A stretch of 64,000 nt of DNA from Comamonas sp. 26 (GCF_002754475.1 NZ_PEFL01000001.1:2604001-2668000); one strand, 5' to 3'; shown: positions 17,765 through 26,889, counted from the stretch's first letter. The notes: generated from the sequence alone by a model not told the origin. Program-made: numbers and translations.

Positions 17765-17952
17765 ACGAACAGGTCGGTATTCTGGCTCGCCGTCATCCAG
17801 CTCACATCACCTTCCCGGTTTTTCAAACCAGTGGTATTTCGATGTGGCTGTCAGGCTTACAGCAGCGGGGGCTGCGCCGGAATCATGAAGAACAAGCTTC
17901 ACTGCACCGGACTTCCCGTTTCAACTGGCCCACTGAAAGGCCAAGTCTCCTG
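17765..17952 (-). promoter_or_regulatory. Cobalamin riboswitch upstream of cobW
   Basis: On the minus strand the order is AACGGGAAGTCCGGTGC, TTCCGGCGCAGCCCCCGC, TGTAAGCCTGACAG, a B12-box-like ATACCACTGG, CCGGGAAGGTGATGT, then GAGCCAGAATACCGACCTG. These are the conserved blocks of the AdoCbl-type riboswitch in the correct order. The nearest downstream frames are the small ORF (17636) and cobW (17219), giving a long leader. Cobalamin binding should lower expression of the cobW-cobN-chl operon. Confidence 0.9.
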
Positions 17953-17965
17953 ATCGCGTGGCCAG

Positions 17966-17971
17966 ATTATA
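17966..17971 (-). promoter_or_regulatory. Probable -10 element for the cobW riboswitch transcript
   Basis: A perfect TATAAT lies on the minus strand 14 nt before the first conserved riboswitch block. The -35 region is weak (CCTATG at 17-nt spacing), as might suit a regulated promoter. Prediction by eye only. Confidence 0.5.
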
Positions 17972-18042
17972 GAAGCGTACTCACGCAACATAGGGAAAGG
18001 CGAAGCAGTGTTACTGCACCAGATTCTTTGATGCAGCGGCAG

Positions 18043-18843
18043 TTACGCTTGCGGGCCATGAACACACAAGTCTTCATCCACCCGGCCCTGCAGCACATGC
18101 TGGGTTAATACCCGCTCAATATCAGATTCAGCAACCGGCCCATACCACGCGCCAGCGGGGTAGACAATCATCAGCGGGCCATGGTTGCAGGGAAACTGAC
18201 AGCTGGTTTGCAGCGGTATCACGCTATTTTTCAGGCCGGGCGTATCGCGTATCGTTTTGACAAGCTGCGGCCAGAGCTGCACCGAGCCCTTGGCTGCGCA
18301 ACGCGGCCCCACGCACCAGAGCACATGGTGCTGATGCTCTGGCACAACAGACCAACCCGCGGGATCGTTCTCCCAGCGGTCGTCGCCTACAACGGCAGGC
18401 ACATCGGGCTGAGTCAAGGCATCTTCCACGGTACGCGCCAGCACATCGGCCAGATACGGTGTGTGCAGCAGTGGCTCGGCAAAGACAACGCGCGGGCAAT
18501 GTGCACCTTCCATGCTCTGCATTTGATGAGCCCACCAGCGCATGATGAGTTTGTGCAACCAGCGGCGCAGCGAAGGCTCGTCAGGCACCATCACCGGAAC
18601 AATGATGATAGTCTGCGCTTTTGCACACAGATCAAGTGCTTCGGGCAATGCGGGTTGAGAGCGGTCCACAAAGGCAGGCTGCACCAGCAAGGGTGGCCTT
18701 CCTTGTTCCGTCAAAGTGGCATGCAGGCGATCTGCCAGCACCGTCAATTCAGTGGCTCCGTTGGCATAAGCCGCGCCACGGCTCAGAAGGATGATGGCCG
18801 TGGCGGCATCGCTTGTGGTGAAGCCTTGAGTCAGTGACGTCAT
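18043..18843 (-). CDS. CbiX-like domain fused to a [2Fe-2S] thioredoxin-like ferredoxin domain
   Basis: The N-terminal half (about 12-145) resembles the CbiX/SirB sirohydrochlorin chelatase fold (AIILLSRGAA, later IIIVPVMVPDEPS). The C-terminal half (about 170-255) looks like a thioredoxin-fold [2Fe-2S] ferredoxin (COG3411 type), with cysteines at 177, 182, 215 and 219 in LWCVGPRC and TSCQFPC. CbiX normally inserts cobalt into sirohydrochlorin; in an aerobic producer with CobN such a protein may handle cobalt or a corrinoid instead, so the role is inferred. Its ATG overlaps the btuD stop by 4 nt, placing it last in the btuF-btuC-btuD run. Confidence 0.75.
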   Translation of the reverse strand: MTSLTQGFTTSDAATAIILLSRGAAYANGATELTVLADRLHATLTEQGRPPLLVQPAFVDRSQPALPEALDLCAKAQTIIIVPVMVPDEPSLRRWLHKLIMRWWAHQMQSMEGAHCPRVVFAEPLLHTPYLADVLARTVEDALTQPDVPAVVGDDRWENDPAGWSVVPEHQHHVLWCVGPRCAAKGSVQLWPQLVKTIRDTPGLKNSVIPLQTSCQFPCNHGPLMIVYPAGAWYGPVAESDIERVLTQHVLQGRVDEDLCVHGPQA

Positions 18844-19634
18844 AACAACTCGTCCGGCAGAAATTCAATCAGTGGCTTACCGCTGCGCGGGCTGGGGCGC
18901 ACCAGGGTGCGCACGCCATAGACATCGGCAATGATTTCGGGTGTTAGCACCTCTGACGGTGTGCCCTCTGCAACCAGTACACCGTCTTTGAGCAGGTACA
19001 GCCGGTCGCAATAATGCGCTGCCAGAGGCAGCTCGTGCAGCGCCGCCAATGCCGTCAAGCCCAGGCTCCGGATCAGGTTCATCAGCTCAAACTGGTGTCG
19101 AACATCGAGATGATTGGTGGGCTCATCCAGCACCAGTAGCGGTGCCTTCTGGGCCAGCGCGCGGGCCATGAGCACGCGCTGCTTTTCGCCGCCAGAAAGG
19201 GTGGAGAACATTCGCGCCGAAAGGCTTTTGGCATCCACCCGCTCCAGCGCCTGAGCGACGATATGAAAGTCCTCCGCGCTATCGCGGGCAAAAGGCGACT
19301 GATGGGGGGTTCGGCCCATCAGCACCACGTCGCGCACCAGCAGCTCGAACTCACTGGTATTTTCCTGCGCCAGTACAGCCATGACGCGGGCGTTGTCGCG
19401 GGCACTGCTGCGCCAGACATCGCTGCCATTCACTTGCACGCTGCCACTGGCGGGCTTGAGGATGCGGTAAATCATGCGCAGCAGCGTGGATTTTCCGCTG
19501 CCATTGGGCCCGAGCAGGCCGACCAGCTCGCCTTGCGCCACATGCAGGCTGACGTCGCGCACGATGTGAGTGGCCGCAGCCTGCCAGCTCAGATGGCTGG
19601 TCTGCAGATGTGCGGTTGCAGCTGATGCGTTCAT
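18840..19634 (-). CDS. btuD: ABC transporter ATP-binding protein, corrinoid uptake (BtuD-like)
   Basis: A 264-residue ABC ATPase of the iron-siderophore/B12 class. Walker A GPNGSGKST at 42-50, signature LSGGEKQR at 146-153, Walker B LLVLDEPTNHLD at 166-177, and a switch histidine in LAALHELPLA. It should power import through the adjacent BtuC-like permease. Start ATG 19634 overlaps the permease stop by 4 nt. Assignment to cobalamin rather than haem or siderophore rests on the upstream cobalamin riboswitch and the downstream CbiX-like gene. Confidence 0.88.
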   Translation of the reverse strand: MNASAATAHLQTSHLSWQAAATHIVRDVSLHVAQGELVGLLGPNGSGKSTLLRMIYRILKPASGSVQVNGSDVWRSSARDNARVMAVLAQENTSEFELLVRDVVLMGRTPHQSPFARDSAEDFHIVAQALERVDAKSLSARMFSTLSGGEKQRVLMARALAQKAPLLVLDEPTNHLDVRHQFELMNLIRSLGLTALAALHELPLAAHYCDRLYLLKDGVLVAEGTPSEVLTPEIIADVYGVRTLVRPSPRSGKPLIEFLPDELL

Positions 19635-20707
19635 GCCACCAGCCTTTCGCGTGCGTTCTTGCGGCACAGCATCCAGACAAAGAAGGGGCCGCCCAGCAGC
19701 GAGGTGATGACGCCCACCGGCACCTCTGCAGGGGCAAAGGTGATGCGCGAAAACACATCCACCCAGACCAGAAAAATGGCACCTGTCAGAGCGGCCACAG
19801 GCAGCACGCTGCGGTGCTCGGCACCCACCAGCATGCGCGTGACATGGGGCACGATCAGGCCCACAAAGCCGATTGGCCCGGTCAGGGCTACAAGCACGCC
19901 AGTGACCAGCGAAACCAGCACAAACAGCCAGCGCCGCGTGCGCGTGGTGTCCACGCCCAGCGTCGCGGCGCTTTCCTCTCCGGACAGCAAGGCGTTAAGC
20001 GAGCGTGCCTGTGTCAGAAGCAAGGCTGCGCCAATCACCAGCAGTGCTGCAGGCAGGCCCAGTTCATCCCAGCGCGTGCCGGCCAGGCTGCCCAGCGTCC
20101 AGGTCAGCACCGAGTTGGCCAGCTCGCGCTGATCGGCCGTGAGTACGATGAGACTGGTGATACCGCCCAGGCAATACGCAATCGCCACGCCACCCAGAAT
20201 CAGGCGCGAGGCCTGCAAACGCCCATTGGCATAGGCCAGAAAATACACAGCCGTGCACGCAGCCAGCGCGCCGCCAAAAGCGCCCAGCGGCAGGGCCAGC
20301 TCGCCCGCAAAAGCCAGTGCACCAAAGGCAATCACGCTGACCGCTCCCACCGATGCGCCGGACGACACGCCCAGCAAATACGGATCGGCCAGCGGGTTGC
20401 GCACCATAGCCTGCATGGCGACGCCCACCAGTGCTAGGCCCGCGCCGACGAGGGCCGCAAGCAGCACGCGCGGCATGCGCACGCGCCAGACGATTTGAAA
20501 TTGGGCCGATGTCCAGTCGCCGGGCTGCAAATTCATGCCCAGACGCACACCGATCTCATGCGCCGTGATCAGCCAAGCCTGCTGCGGCGAAATGCGCACC
20601 GGCCCCAGCGTGATGGCCAGCGTGAGCGACACCAGCAGCAGGGCCGCCAGCCACAGCGACAGGCGGCGGCGCTGCATCGCAAAGGCCAAGGTGGAAGGCA
20701 TGTTCAT
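19631..20707 (-). CDS. btuC: ABC transporter permease, corrinoid uptake (BtuC-like)
   Basis: A 358-residue FecCD-family permease with about ten hydrophobic segments, starting with a helix near 18-38. Family motifs include RMPRVLLAALVGAGLALVG near 95-112, NPLADPYLLGVSSGAS near 123-138 and GPIGFVGLIVPHVTR near 280-294, which contacts the ATPase. It sits in the inner membrane, receiving substrate from the BtuF-like lipoprotein. Four-base overlaps with both neighbours show tight translational coupling. Confidence 0.9.
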   Translation of the reverse strand: MNMPSTLAFAMQRRRLSLWLAALLLVSLTLAITLGPVRISPQQAWLITAHEIGVRLGMNLQPGDWTSAQFQIVWRVRMPRVLLAALVGAGLALVGVAMQAMVRNPLADPYLLGVSSGASVGAVSVIAFGALAFAGELALPLGAFGGALAACTAVYFLAYANGRLQASRLILGGVAIAYCLGGITSLIVLTADQRELANSVLTWTLGSLAGTRWDELGLPAALLVIGAALLLTQARSLNALLSGEESAATLGVDTTRTRRWLFVLVSLVTGVLVALTGPIGFVGLIVPHVTRMLVGAEHRSVLPVAALTGAIFLVWVDVFSRITFAPAEVPVGVITSLLGGPFFVWMLCRKNARERLVA

Positions 20708-21747
20708 GGCTGCGTGATCTTCTCGGGGTGCAAAGCGTGTGCCAGCCTGCGTGTGGCCTCCACATTGCGTGGCCCTGGCGTGGCTTCGGAGAACTCCATC
20801 AGCACGAATTTCTGCTCACGTATGGCCTTGAGTTGGGACAGCTCGGGCTTGCCGAGCAGAAACTGGCGCTTACCGTCGGCCACGGGCCTGTCGTTGTCGA
20901 CGATGACAATCCAGTCCGGGTCGCGCGCAATCACGTCTTCCCAGTTGCCGCGCATCCAGCTGCTGCTGAGGTCGTCAAAAATATTGCTGCCGCCCGCCGC
21001 TTCGATCATGGCATGTGGCATGGCGTAGCGGCCCGTCGTCACAGGAATATCGGTGCCGCTGTCAAACACAAACACCTTGGGTTTTTCCGTCAAGCCTTTG
21101 AGTGCATCAGTGATGCGCTGCAGTTCGGCGCGCTGGCTGTTGACCAGTGCAGCAGCCCGCGCTTCGATATCAAAAATACGACCCAGGTTGAGCAGGTCGT
21201 TAAAGGTGTCCTCCAGCGACACGCGCTCGCGTGCGACCTGGCGGATGCAGGATTCGCTGAGCACATAGCTGGCAATGCCCAGCTCCTGCAAGCTGGCAGG
21301 CGTGATCTGCCCTTGCCTGAAGCCATAGGACCAGCCGCTGAAGACAAAATCGGGCTCGGCATTCAGCAAGGTCTCAAGGTTCATGCCCTGGCTGGAAAGA
21401 TCTGGCACTTGAGCCAGCAGCGGCTGCATGGCTTTGGGGAGGCGCTGGATATCGCGCAGGCCGCCGTAACCGACGAGGCGATCCTGCAGCCCTAGCGCCA
21501 GAAACATCTCCAGCAGATTGATGCCGTGAACAACGGCGCGCTGCGGCACTTTGTCGTAGGCCACGGGCTGGTCGCATACCGCTATGGATAGAGGCACGCG
21601 CGCTGCCTTGGCAGGCGAAACAACGGCATCGATGGAGCGATGGTCAGAGCAAGCGCCAAGCACCAGACCGGTCATCACCGTCACGACAGACCGTTTCAAG
21701 AAGCCAGAAAACAGGAGCTGCTTGCGCATGTATCTATTGGATTTCAT
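20704..21747 (-). CDS. btuF: Periplasmic corrinoid-binding protein (BtuF-like lipoprotein)
   Basis: A 347-residue solute-binding protein of the BtuF/FepB class. The N-terminus is a lipoprotein signal ending in LVLGAC, with Cys33 the likely lipidated residue. The mature part follows the helical-backbone fold: PQRAVVHGINLLEMFLALGL, NLETLLNAEPDFVFSG, and the C-terminal RNVEATRRLAHALHPE segment. It should capture corrinoid passing the outer membrane and hand it to the permease. The gene lies 73 nt after the split TonB receptor and is under the same riboswitch by position. A related use for siderophores cannot be excluded. Confidence 0.85.
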   Translation of the reverse strand: MKSNRYMRKQLLFSGFLKRSVVTVMTGLVLGACSDHRSIDAVVSPAKAARVPLSIAVCDQPVAYDKVPQRAVVHGINLLEMFLALGLQDRLVGYGGLRDIQRLPKAMQPLLAQVPDLSSQGMNLETLLNAEPDFVFSGWSYGFRQGQITPASLQELGIASYVLSESCIRQVARERVSLEDTFNDLLNLGRIFDIEARAAALVNSQRAELQRITDALKGLTEKPKVFVFDSGTDIPVTTGRYAMPHAMIEAAGGSNIFDDLSSSWMRGNWEDVIARDPDWIVIVDNDRPVADGKRQFLLGKPELSQLKAIREQKFVLMEFSEATPGPRNVEATRRLAHALHPEKITQP

Positions 21748-21820
21748 GGCGTTTCATGTCTGAATTCAAGTAAATACATGCGCTAATTGCTACTGTTTTT
21801 GAACTTCTGAAGTACGCGTT

Positions 21821-23970
21821 TTAGAACGAGAACTCTGCTGTCAGATCCACACGGCGACCTTCACCCGGATAGGCCTGAGCCGCCTTCGCACTGGAGACTG
21901 CCGAGTAGGTGTAGAGCTTGTCGGTGAGATTGCGCACAGACAGGCGGTAAGTGCTGCGGGCCTGCGGGCGCCAGCTCAAAGCGGCATCCCAGACGGTGTA
22001 GCCGCCGCTGAGAGCGGTGTTGGCGTTATCGGCAAAGCGGCTGCCCACTGCGCGCGCACCCAGTGATGCCTGCCAGCGACCGATGCTGCTATGCGTGGTG
22101 TAGTGGGCCCACAGATTGGCAGTATTGCGCGCCACATTGCTTGGGCGATTGCCCGATCGGTCGGCACCGCCGGCTTCGATCAACTGGTCGTATTTGGCAT
22201 CCACAAAGGCGTAATTGCCTTCCAGGCGCCAGCTGGGCGAGAGGCGCATCACCGCGCTCAACTCCAGTCCCTGCGAGCTTTGCTTGCCGCCTTGCACCGA
22301 CAGCTGGCTATTGTTCGGGTCGCGGGTGATGATGTCTTTTTTCTCGATGCGGTAGGCGGCGGCCGTCCACTCGCCCTGGCCTTGGGCGAACTGCTGCTTC
22401 AGGCCGATTTCGATCTGGCGCGCCGTGGTCAGCTTGAAATCTCGATTGGCGAGGTTCAGGGTCAGGATGTTGGTGACCGGGTCATGACCTTGAGAGAGCT
22501 GGCCGTAGAGGCTGGTCTGTGCGTTGAGCTTATGCGTCAGGCCCAGACGCCAGGCGGTGCCGCCCAGGCTTTTGTCAAACGTGCCGCTGCCAATCAGGTC
22601 CTTGCGGTCAAAGTCCGTCAGATCGCGGCGAATGCCGGCCAGCAACAGCCAACGGTCGCTAAGCGTCCAGGCGTCCTCGACATAGAAGTCATGCGTGGTG
22701 GCCTGAGTGCGATAGTTGGGCAGCATGGGTGAGCTATTGGGCCAGTAGCTCAGTGAAGGCTCGTTCACACCGATCGTTGCGCTGCCGGCGTAGTCGTTGC
22801 GCGCAAAGTTGAACCGTGCGCGACTCACCTCCCAGCCTGCGACCAGCTTGTGTGCGCCGGCTTGCAGGGTAGTCTCCAGACGGTTGCCGGTCTGCTCCAG
22901 ATCATGGGCCAGCTCCAGATAATCCCCAGCGTGACTTGCTGCTTGCTGGGGTTGTAGCTATAGGCTTCGATATTGCGCCAGTAGCGGTCGGCCTTGAAGT
23001 GATAGAGCTCGTTGCTCACACTCCACCGGTCGTTGATCTGGTACTGCACCCGGGCACGCACGCGCTTGTCCTTGATGCGGATATCGCTGTCGTCGGTGTT
23101 GAAGTTGCGGCCCAGCAGCTCAGGAACGATGGCGCCATTGACGGTGGGCGTGCCAAAGTAGCGCGCGGGCTTTTCATCACTGATATCGGCCAGCAGCTCC
23201 ACGCGCAACGCGGCCGTGGGCTGCCAGCGCAGAGTGCTCATCAGCTTGCTGCCGCTGGCACGGCTCATGTCGTGCTCGCCGTTGGTGTAGTGCCCGTAGG
23301 CATCCACCCGGTAGCTGAGGGTATCGCTGAGTGCACCGCCCATGCCCAGTCCCAGCTTGGCCGAGCCATGCGAGCCAGCACCGACCAGCACCTCGCGTAC
23401 CGTCTCGCGCGTGGGCTGCTTGCGCACCACATTGGCGGTGGCTCCCACAGTACCTGAGCCATAAACAATGGAAGCTGGTCCGCGCAGCACTTCCACACGC
23501 TCATAGCCCCAGCTATTGGCAGGGTAAGGTGTGGTGGAAGACGCCACACCCAGGCGCACGCCGTCCTCCGCAATGCCCACGGAGTTGGTGCCCGTAAAAC
23601 CACGTGTGCTGAAGGACAGGCTGCTGTAGCTGGTCGCAGACAGCGGCGTCATGCCCACGGTGCGGCCAATGATGTCGGCCATGCGGCTGTCGCCGCGCTC
23701 CTGCCAGGTCTGCTCATCCACATGATCCAGACTGGCTGGCAAATCAAGCGTGGCAATGCCGGTGCGGCTGCCAGAGACCGTGGGCAATGAAAGGCCTAAG
23801 CCACCTTCGGCAGTGTCGGTGACTTGAACGGTTGGAAGTTGCGCCGCAGCGACAGCGCTAGCAGCACGGGTGGCTGAGGTCTGCGTGGGTTGGGCCACGG
23901 GTTCTGCGGCCATGGCCAGTGCAGCAGGTACCAGGCCGATCAGTGCGGCAGGCAAGGTGAAGTGATTCAT
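21821..23970 (-). pseudogene. TonB-dependent outer membrane receptor, probable corrinoid, split by a 1-nt frameshift
   Basis: The first frame (23970 to about 22925) gives a signal peptide (MNHFTLPAALIGLVPAALAM), a TonB-box-like LPTVQVTD near residue 45, a plug domain (ADIIGRTVGM, FSTRGFTG, YERVEVLRGPASIVYGSG) and early beta-barrel. The second frame continues the barrel to a C-terminal phenylalanine (AEFSF), the normal ending for outer membrane insertion. They join after QQVTLG: adding one G to the run at 22924-22927 restores DYLELAHDLEQTGNRL and a continuous 716-residue receptor. In this sequence the gene is interrupted. Sequence alone looks like the FhuA/ferrichrome class, while the upstream cobalamin riboswitch and downstream btuF-btuC-btuD suggest corrinoid import. 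Confidence 0.82.
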
Positions 23971-24137
23971 TCGTGTCAGTCGATGCTGACCGCCTGCCTG
24001 CTGGTGACGATATCATGCCAAGTGCATGGGCTCGCGTTGAACGAACCTGCCGCAGGCTTGTTGCCGTCACGCTGCTCCCCGCAGACGGTCGTTGCAAATG
24101 CTGGCAGCAGGGTCTGACCCCGCAACGCGCAGCGCTT

Positions 24138-24350
24138 TACAGGCCGGTATCCGGGCTGGCAGATGGCTTGATGCCTGCCGACTCGCCTTCCCGATGTTTC
24201 CGCGCACCTCATGAGAGGCCACGTAAAACATCAGTGACTGGCTCTTGCGCTGCAAAAGCCTTGAGTCGGTTTGATCTGCTTACCGTTGCGGGGGCAGCCA
24301 GGGCTTTACACCCTGTTCCCGTTTAACCCGGGATTGAACCCGAGCACCTG
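24138..24350 (-). promoter_or_regulatory. Cobalamin riboswitch upstream of the TonB receptor
   Basis: Minus-strand blocks in order: AGGTGCTCGGG, TTAAACGGGAACAGGGTG, GCTGCCCCCGCAACGGTAAG, the B12 box AGCCAGTCACTG, ATCGGGAAGGCGAGTCGGC and AGCCCGGATACCGGCC. This is a textbook AdoCbl riboswitch. The receptor ATG lies about 170 nt downstream. A possible promoter (TTGGAT, 17 nt, TTCAAT) lies just upstream on the same strand. Corrinoid binding should repress the receptor and btuF-btuC-btuD. Confidence 0.94.
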
Positions 24351-24684
24351 TAACATGAAATTGAAGCGGGAGCACCGAACGCATCCAATACGCCGGAATT
24401 CTTCTTCAAATCGCCGCGCAGTATATCGTAGCAACGGCCTGAGTCGGGGGCTACTGTTCGGCGCCTTTGCAGCAGCGGCTTCATCCAGCAGCGGGAAGAG
24501 CTACCCAGAAAAAGTGGCGTGCATCAAAGCAAACATTGAAGGAGCAGCGGCAAAACAGCCGCCTTCATCACGCTCATTTCATCAACACCTCTGCCCCGGC
24601 AGGAGCCAGAATTGAGCCGTGATTGCATTCATCGTCAGAATTTTCTAAATTCATAGCAAAACTGCTATACAATACGCATCTTCT
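24351..24684. other. Intergenic: riboswitch promoter and tRNA-Gln promoter
   Basis: No convincing gene. The left end should hold the minus-strand riboswitch promoter. The right end holds TATACAAT near 24666-24673, a plausible -10 for the plus-strand tRNA, beside an ATAGCAAAACTGCTAT inverted repeat. Confidence 0.45.
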
Positions 24685-24761
24685 AGGGGAGTCGCCAAGT
24701 TGGTTAAGGCACTGGATTTTGATTCCAGCATGCGAAGGTTCGAGTCCTTCTTCCCCTGCCA
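24685..24761 (+). tRNA. tRNA-Gln (TTG)
   Basis: Cloverleaf is complete: acceptor AGGGGAG pairs with TTCCCCT, the anticodon stem CTGGA/TCCAG encloses TTTTGAT with anticodon TTG, the T-arm GAAGGTTCGAGTCCTTC is present, and CCA is encoded (24759-24761). The D-loop carries GTTGGTTAAGGC, one base longer than many tRNA-Gln. Confidence 0.93.
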
Positions 24762-25150
24762 GAACATATAAAAGCCTTGATTGCTCACGCAATTGAGGCT
24801 TTTTGCTTTTCGCCGCCCGTATGGACATCTGCGATGCGAGAGCTAATGGAAGCCTCACCGCAGGGCAAACGCTCACCATCGCTCCAACACCCTTGGAGTT
24901 TGCCTATCAAGGGGCAATGCTTTATAATCCTCAGGTTTGCAGCATGGAACTTGCCTCATGCAGCATCAACGGCAGATCTCACGTTGCCTCATGCTCGGCT
25001 CCGTCAGCCTGAGTGTTTCTCTTCGGCAAGAAGCAAAGCCACCCTCAAGCGGCTGGCTCACTTGATCCAAGCTCACTCAAGCAGGATCTTTTTCATTTTT
25101 TCAGTGGATGGCATGGCCCATGTCTGGGTTTTCGCCACCGCTGACACGAT
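24762..25150. other. Intergenic region after tRNA-Gln
   Basis: A GCC-TTGATTGC / GCAATTGAGGC hairpin followed by T-rich sequence (24774-24804) probably terminates the tRNA transcript. A plus-strand open frame from 24777 spans the tRNA terminator and lacks any recognisable motif, so I do not call it. Confidence 0.45.
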
Positions 25151-25369
25151 ATGCACAAAGAACAAATTACAGAGCGTGTCGGCAACTACATTGTGACTGC
25201 CCTCACCAACATCACCCATTCCGGCAAAGTAGCTGCAGCGGTTTCCATCCGCCGTGGTGAATATGACCGGATTTTCAGCTTTATTCGACAGTTTGATACA
25301 CCGGATATGGCCAGCAAATATGCACTCGCCGAAGGGCGTTGCATGGTGCTGGAAAACCAGTTGAACTGA
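25151..25369 (+). CDS. Small conserved-looking protein, unknown function (72 aa)
   Basis: ATG 25151 begins a 72-residue soluble protein with mixed helix and strand character (ERVGNYIVTALTNITHSG, VSIRRGEYDRIFSFIRQFD, YALAEGRCMVLENQLN). Codon use looks like that of neighbouring genes. It ends 22 nt before infA and shares its strand, so the two are probably co-transcribed. No family is recognised. Confidence 0.55.
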   Translation: MHKEQITERVGNYIVTALTNITHSGKVAAAVSIRRGEYDRIFSFIRQFDTPDMASKYALAEGRCMVLENQLN

Positions 25370-25391
25370 GTCTTTCTAAAAAGGAATTGTT

Positions 25392-25658
25392 TTGGCCAAA
25401 GAAGAATTGATTGAGATGCAAGGCAGAGTCGACGAAGTGTTGCCCGATGCCCGTTTTCGTGTAACGCTGGATAACGGCCACCAGTTGATCGCCTACTCCG
25501 GCGGCAAGATGCGCAAGCACCGCATTCGCGTGCTGGCCGGTGACAAGGTCACTCTGGAAATGTCTCCCTATGACCTAAACAAGGGTCGCCTGACTTTCCG
25601 TCACATCGAGCGTTCGGGCAGCGGCCCTGCGCCTCAAGGTCAGCAGCGCAAGCGCTAA
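25392..25658 (+). CDS. infA: Translation initiation factor IF-1
   Basis: IF-1 binds the A site of the 30S subunit during initiation. The 88-residue protein is an S1/OB fold with the hallmark RGRV-like [36 protein letters not shown] and LTFRH segments. The start is TTG (25392-25394), preceded by AAAGGAAT at good spacing; conserved residues begin at once ([10 protein letters not shown]). The C-terminus has an extra basic tail (residues 74-88, [15 protein letters not shown] type) not found in E. coli IF-1 but seen in some Burkholderiales. Confidence 0.93.
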   Translation: MAKEELIEMQGRVDEVLPDARFRVTLDNGHQLIAYSGGKMRKHRIRVLAGDKVTLEMSPYDLNKGRLTFRHIERSGSGPAPQGQQRKR

Positions 25659-26583
25659 TCAGCGAGCAAGCGACTTGGTGGAGGCTCTGGCCACCAACTC
25701 CGGCATGGGGGCTTGCGCCACCTGCCGGACGCTGACACCCCTGAGGTGCTCAGCCAGCAGATCAACCGCCAGACCGGCGACCTGATCCAGATGCAAATTC
25801 ACGGCTGTCAGCGCGGGCTCGCAAGTCCGCGCTCGCATTCCATGCGTAGCGCGTGGCAATCTTGATGTCCTGCGGTATTCTCAAGCCGATTTGATGCACA
25901 TGCTGCATCACGCCGACGGCAAGCACATCGACCAAGACCAGTAATGCGTCAATCTGCGGATAACTTGCCAGCAGATGGCGAGCCGCATCGCCGCCGCCAG
26001 CTTCGCCCAGGGCTTCATCCACACGCAGCACCATGTGCTCCATTTCCATGGCATGGGCCATGTGCTGATAGGCCACTTCCGCCTGCGCGTAAGAGTCTCG
26101 TTCCGCCGCACCCAGAATCATGGCGATTTGCCGTGCGCCTTGCGCCTGCAAGTGCTCCAGCAAATGCTGTACCGAATCACCGGGGCGCAAATCGACATAG
26201 GGCACGGTATTGAAGCGGTGGCCGCCAGGCTTTCCAATGGAGACGACGGGCAAGCCACGCGCCGTCAATTCCATGAGCAGTTTGTCATTGGCCGCTGGCT
26301 CAATCAGCACCACGCCATCCACACTCATGAAGTCCAGCGAACGCTGACCTGACTCCAGCGGCGGCACCAGCACCATGGCCATGCCCTGCTCCAGTGCGCA
26401 GCCCGCAGCGACAGATGCCACTTCCATCATGAAGCCCAGACGCGACGGGCCTCCGGCGACTGCGTAAGGCATGGAAGACATCAGCGCAACCATGCGCGAA
26501 GCTTCTCCATGTCGCGACTGCGTCAGGCGTCTGGGCTGCCAGCCCAATGCCTTGGTCACGTCAGTCATCGTTGTACCGGGCAT
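25659..26583 (-). pseudogene. LacI-family regulator, deleted HTH and frameshifted
   Basis: The ligand-binding core is clear (SRMVALMSSM, VDGVVLIEP, GLPVVSIG, VDLRPGDSVQHLLEHL, ARQIAMILG, IDALLVLVDVLAVGVM). Two lesions are visible. The N-terminus reads MTDV then directly TKALGWQPRRLTQS, whereas LacI proteins have about 33 residues of helix-turn-helix between such segments; the recognition helix is missing. Near 25844 one extra base puts the frame out of phase: removing it turns TACGCATGG into TAC GAT GG and restores RYDGMRARTCEPALTAVNLH and the remaining C-terminus to 25659. The repaired length would still be only 307 residues. The stop abuts the infA stop. Probably dead. Confidence 0.78.
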
Positions 26584-26639
26584 AAAAATGTCTCCTTCAG
26601 ATTCATTTTTCTGAATTCTTTGCAGCGCCAAAGTCGCTA

Positions 26640-26695
26640 TCAAGAAAATAGCTGCTTGCGCTTACCTCGTCTTCTTTTAATTTATCAAGCGCTTA
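26640..26695. repeat. Dispersed intergenic repeat, copy a
   Basis: Carries ATAGCTGCTTGCGCTT and, after a spacer, ATCAAGCGCTTA; the two parts can pair. Same pattern as copies near 33224, 36883, 39572, 48575 and 56296. A second partial motif (TTTTTGATAGCTTCATC) follows near 26731. Confidence 0.55.
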
Positions 26696-26889
26696 AGAAT
26701 TCAATGACAACAAGCGCAATCTGCTCATATTTTTGATAGCTTCATCATCAACTGGCCTGCAGCCTTTATGAGTACTGCGGCCGCTGCTCATGAATTGATA
26801 CAGCATCTTTGGCGCATTGGGCTTAAGCTCGCAGCATTTTGAAACTCTGCGCCTGGCACAACCCGCCTACTGCGCTGCCCCCACTCACC

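Noticed and set aside
17452..17826. 124-codon minus-strand frame overlapping the riboswitch and the small ORF
   Set aside because: Starts inside the riboswitch aptamer and lacks a good ribosome binding site; the shorter ATG frame at 17636 is better supported.
24774..24804. CRISPR-like or attenuator structure after tRNA-Gln
   Set aside because: A single hairpin followed by T residues; fits a plain tRNA terminator. No repeat array was found anywhere in the window.
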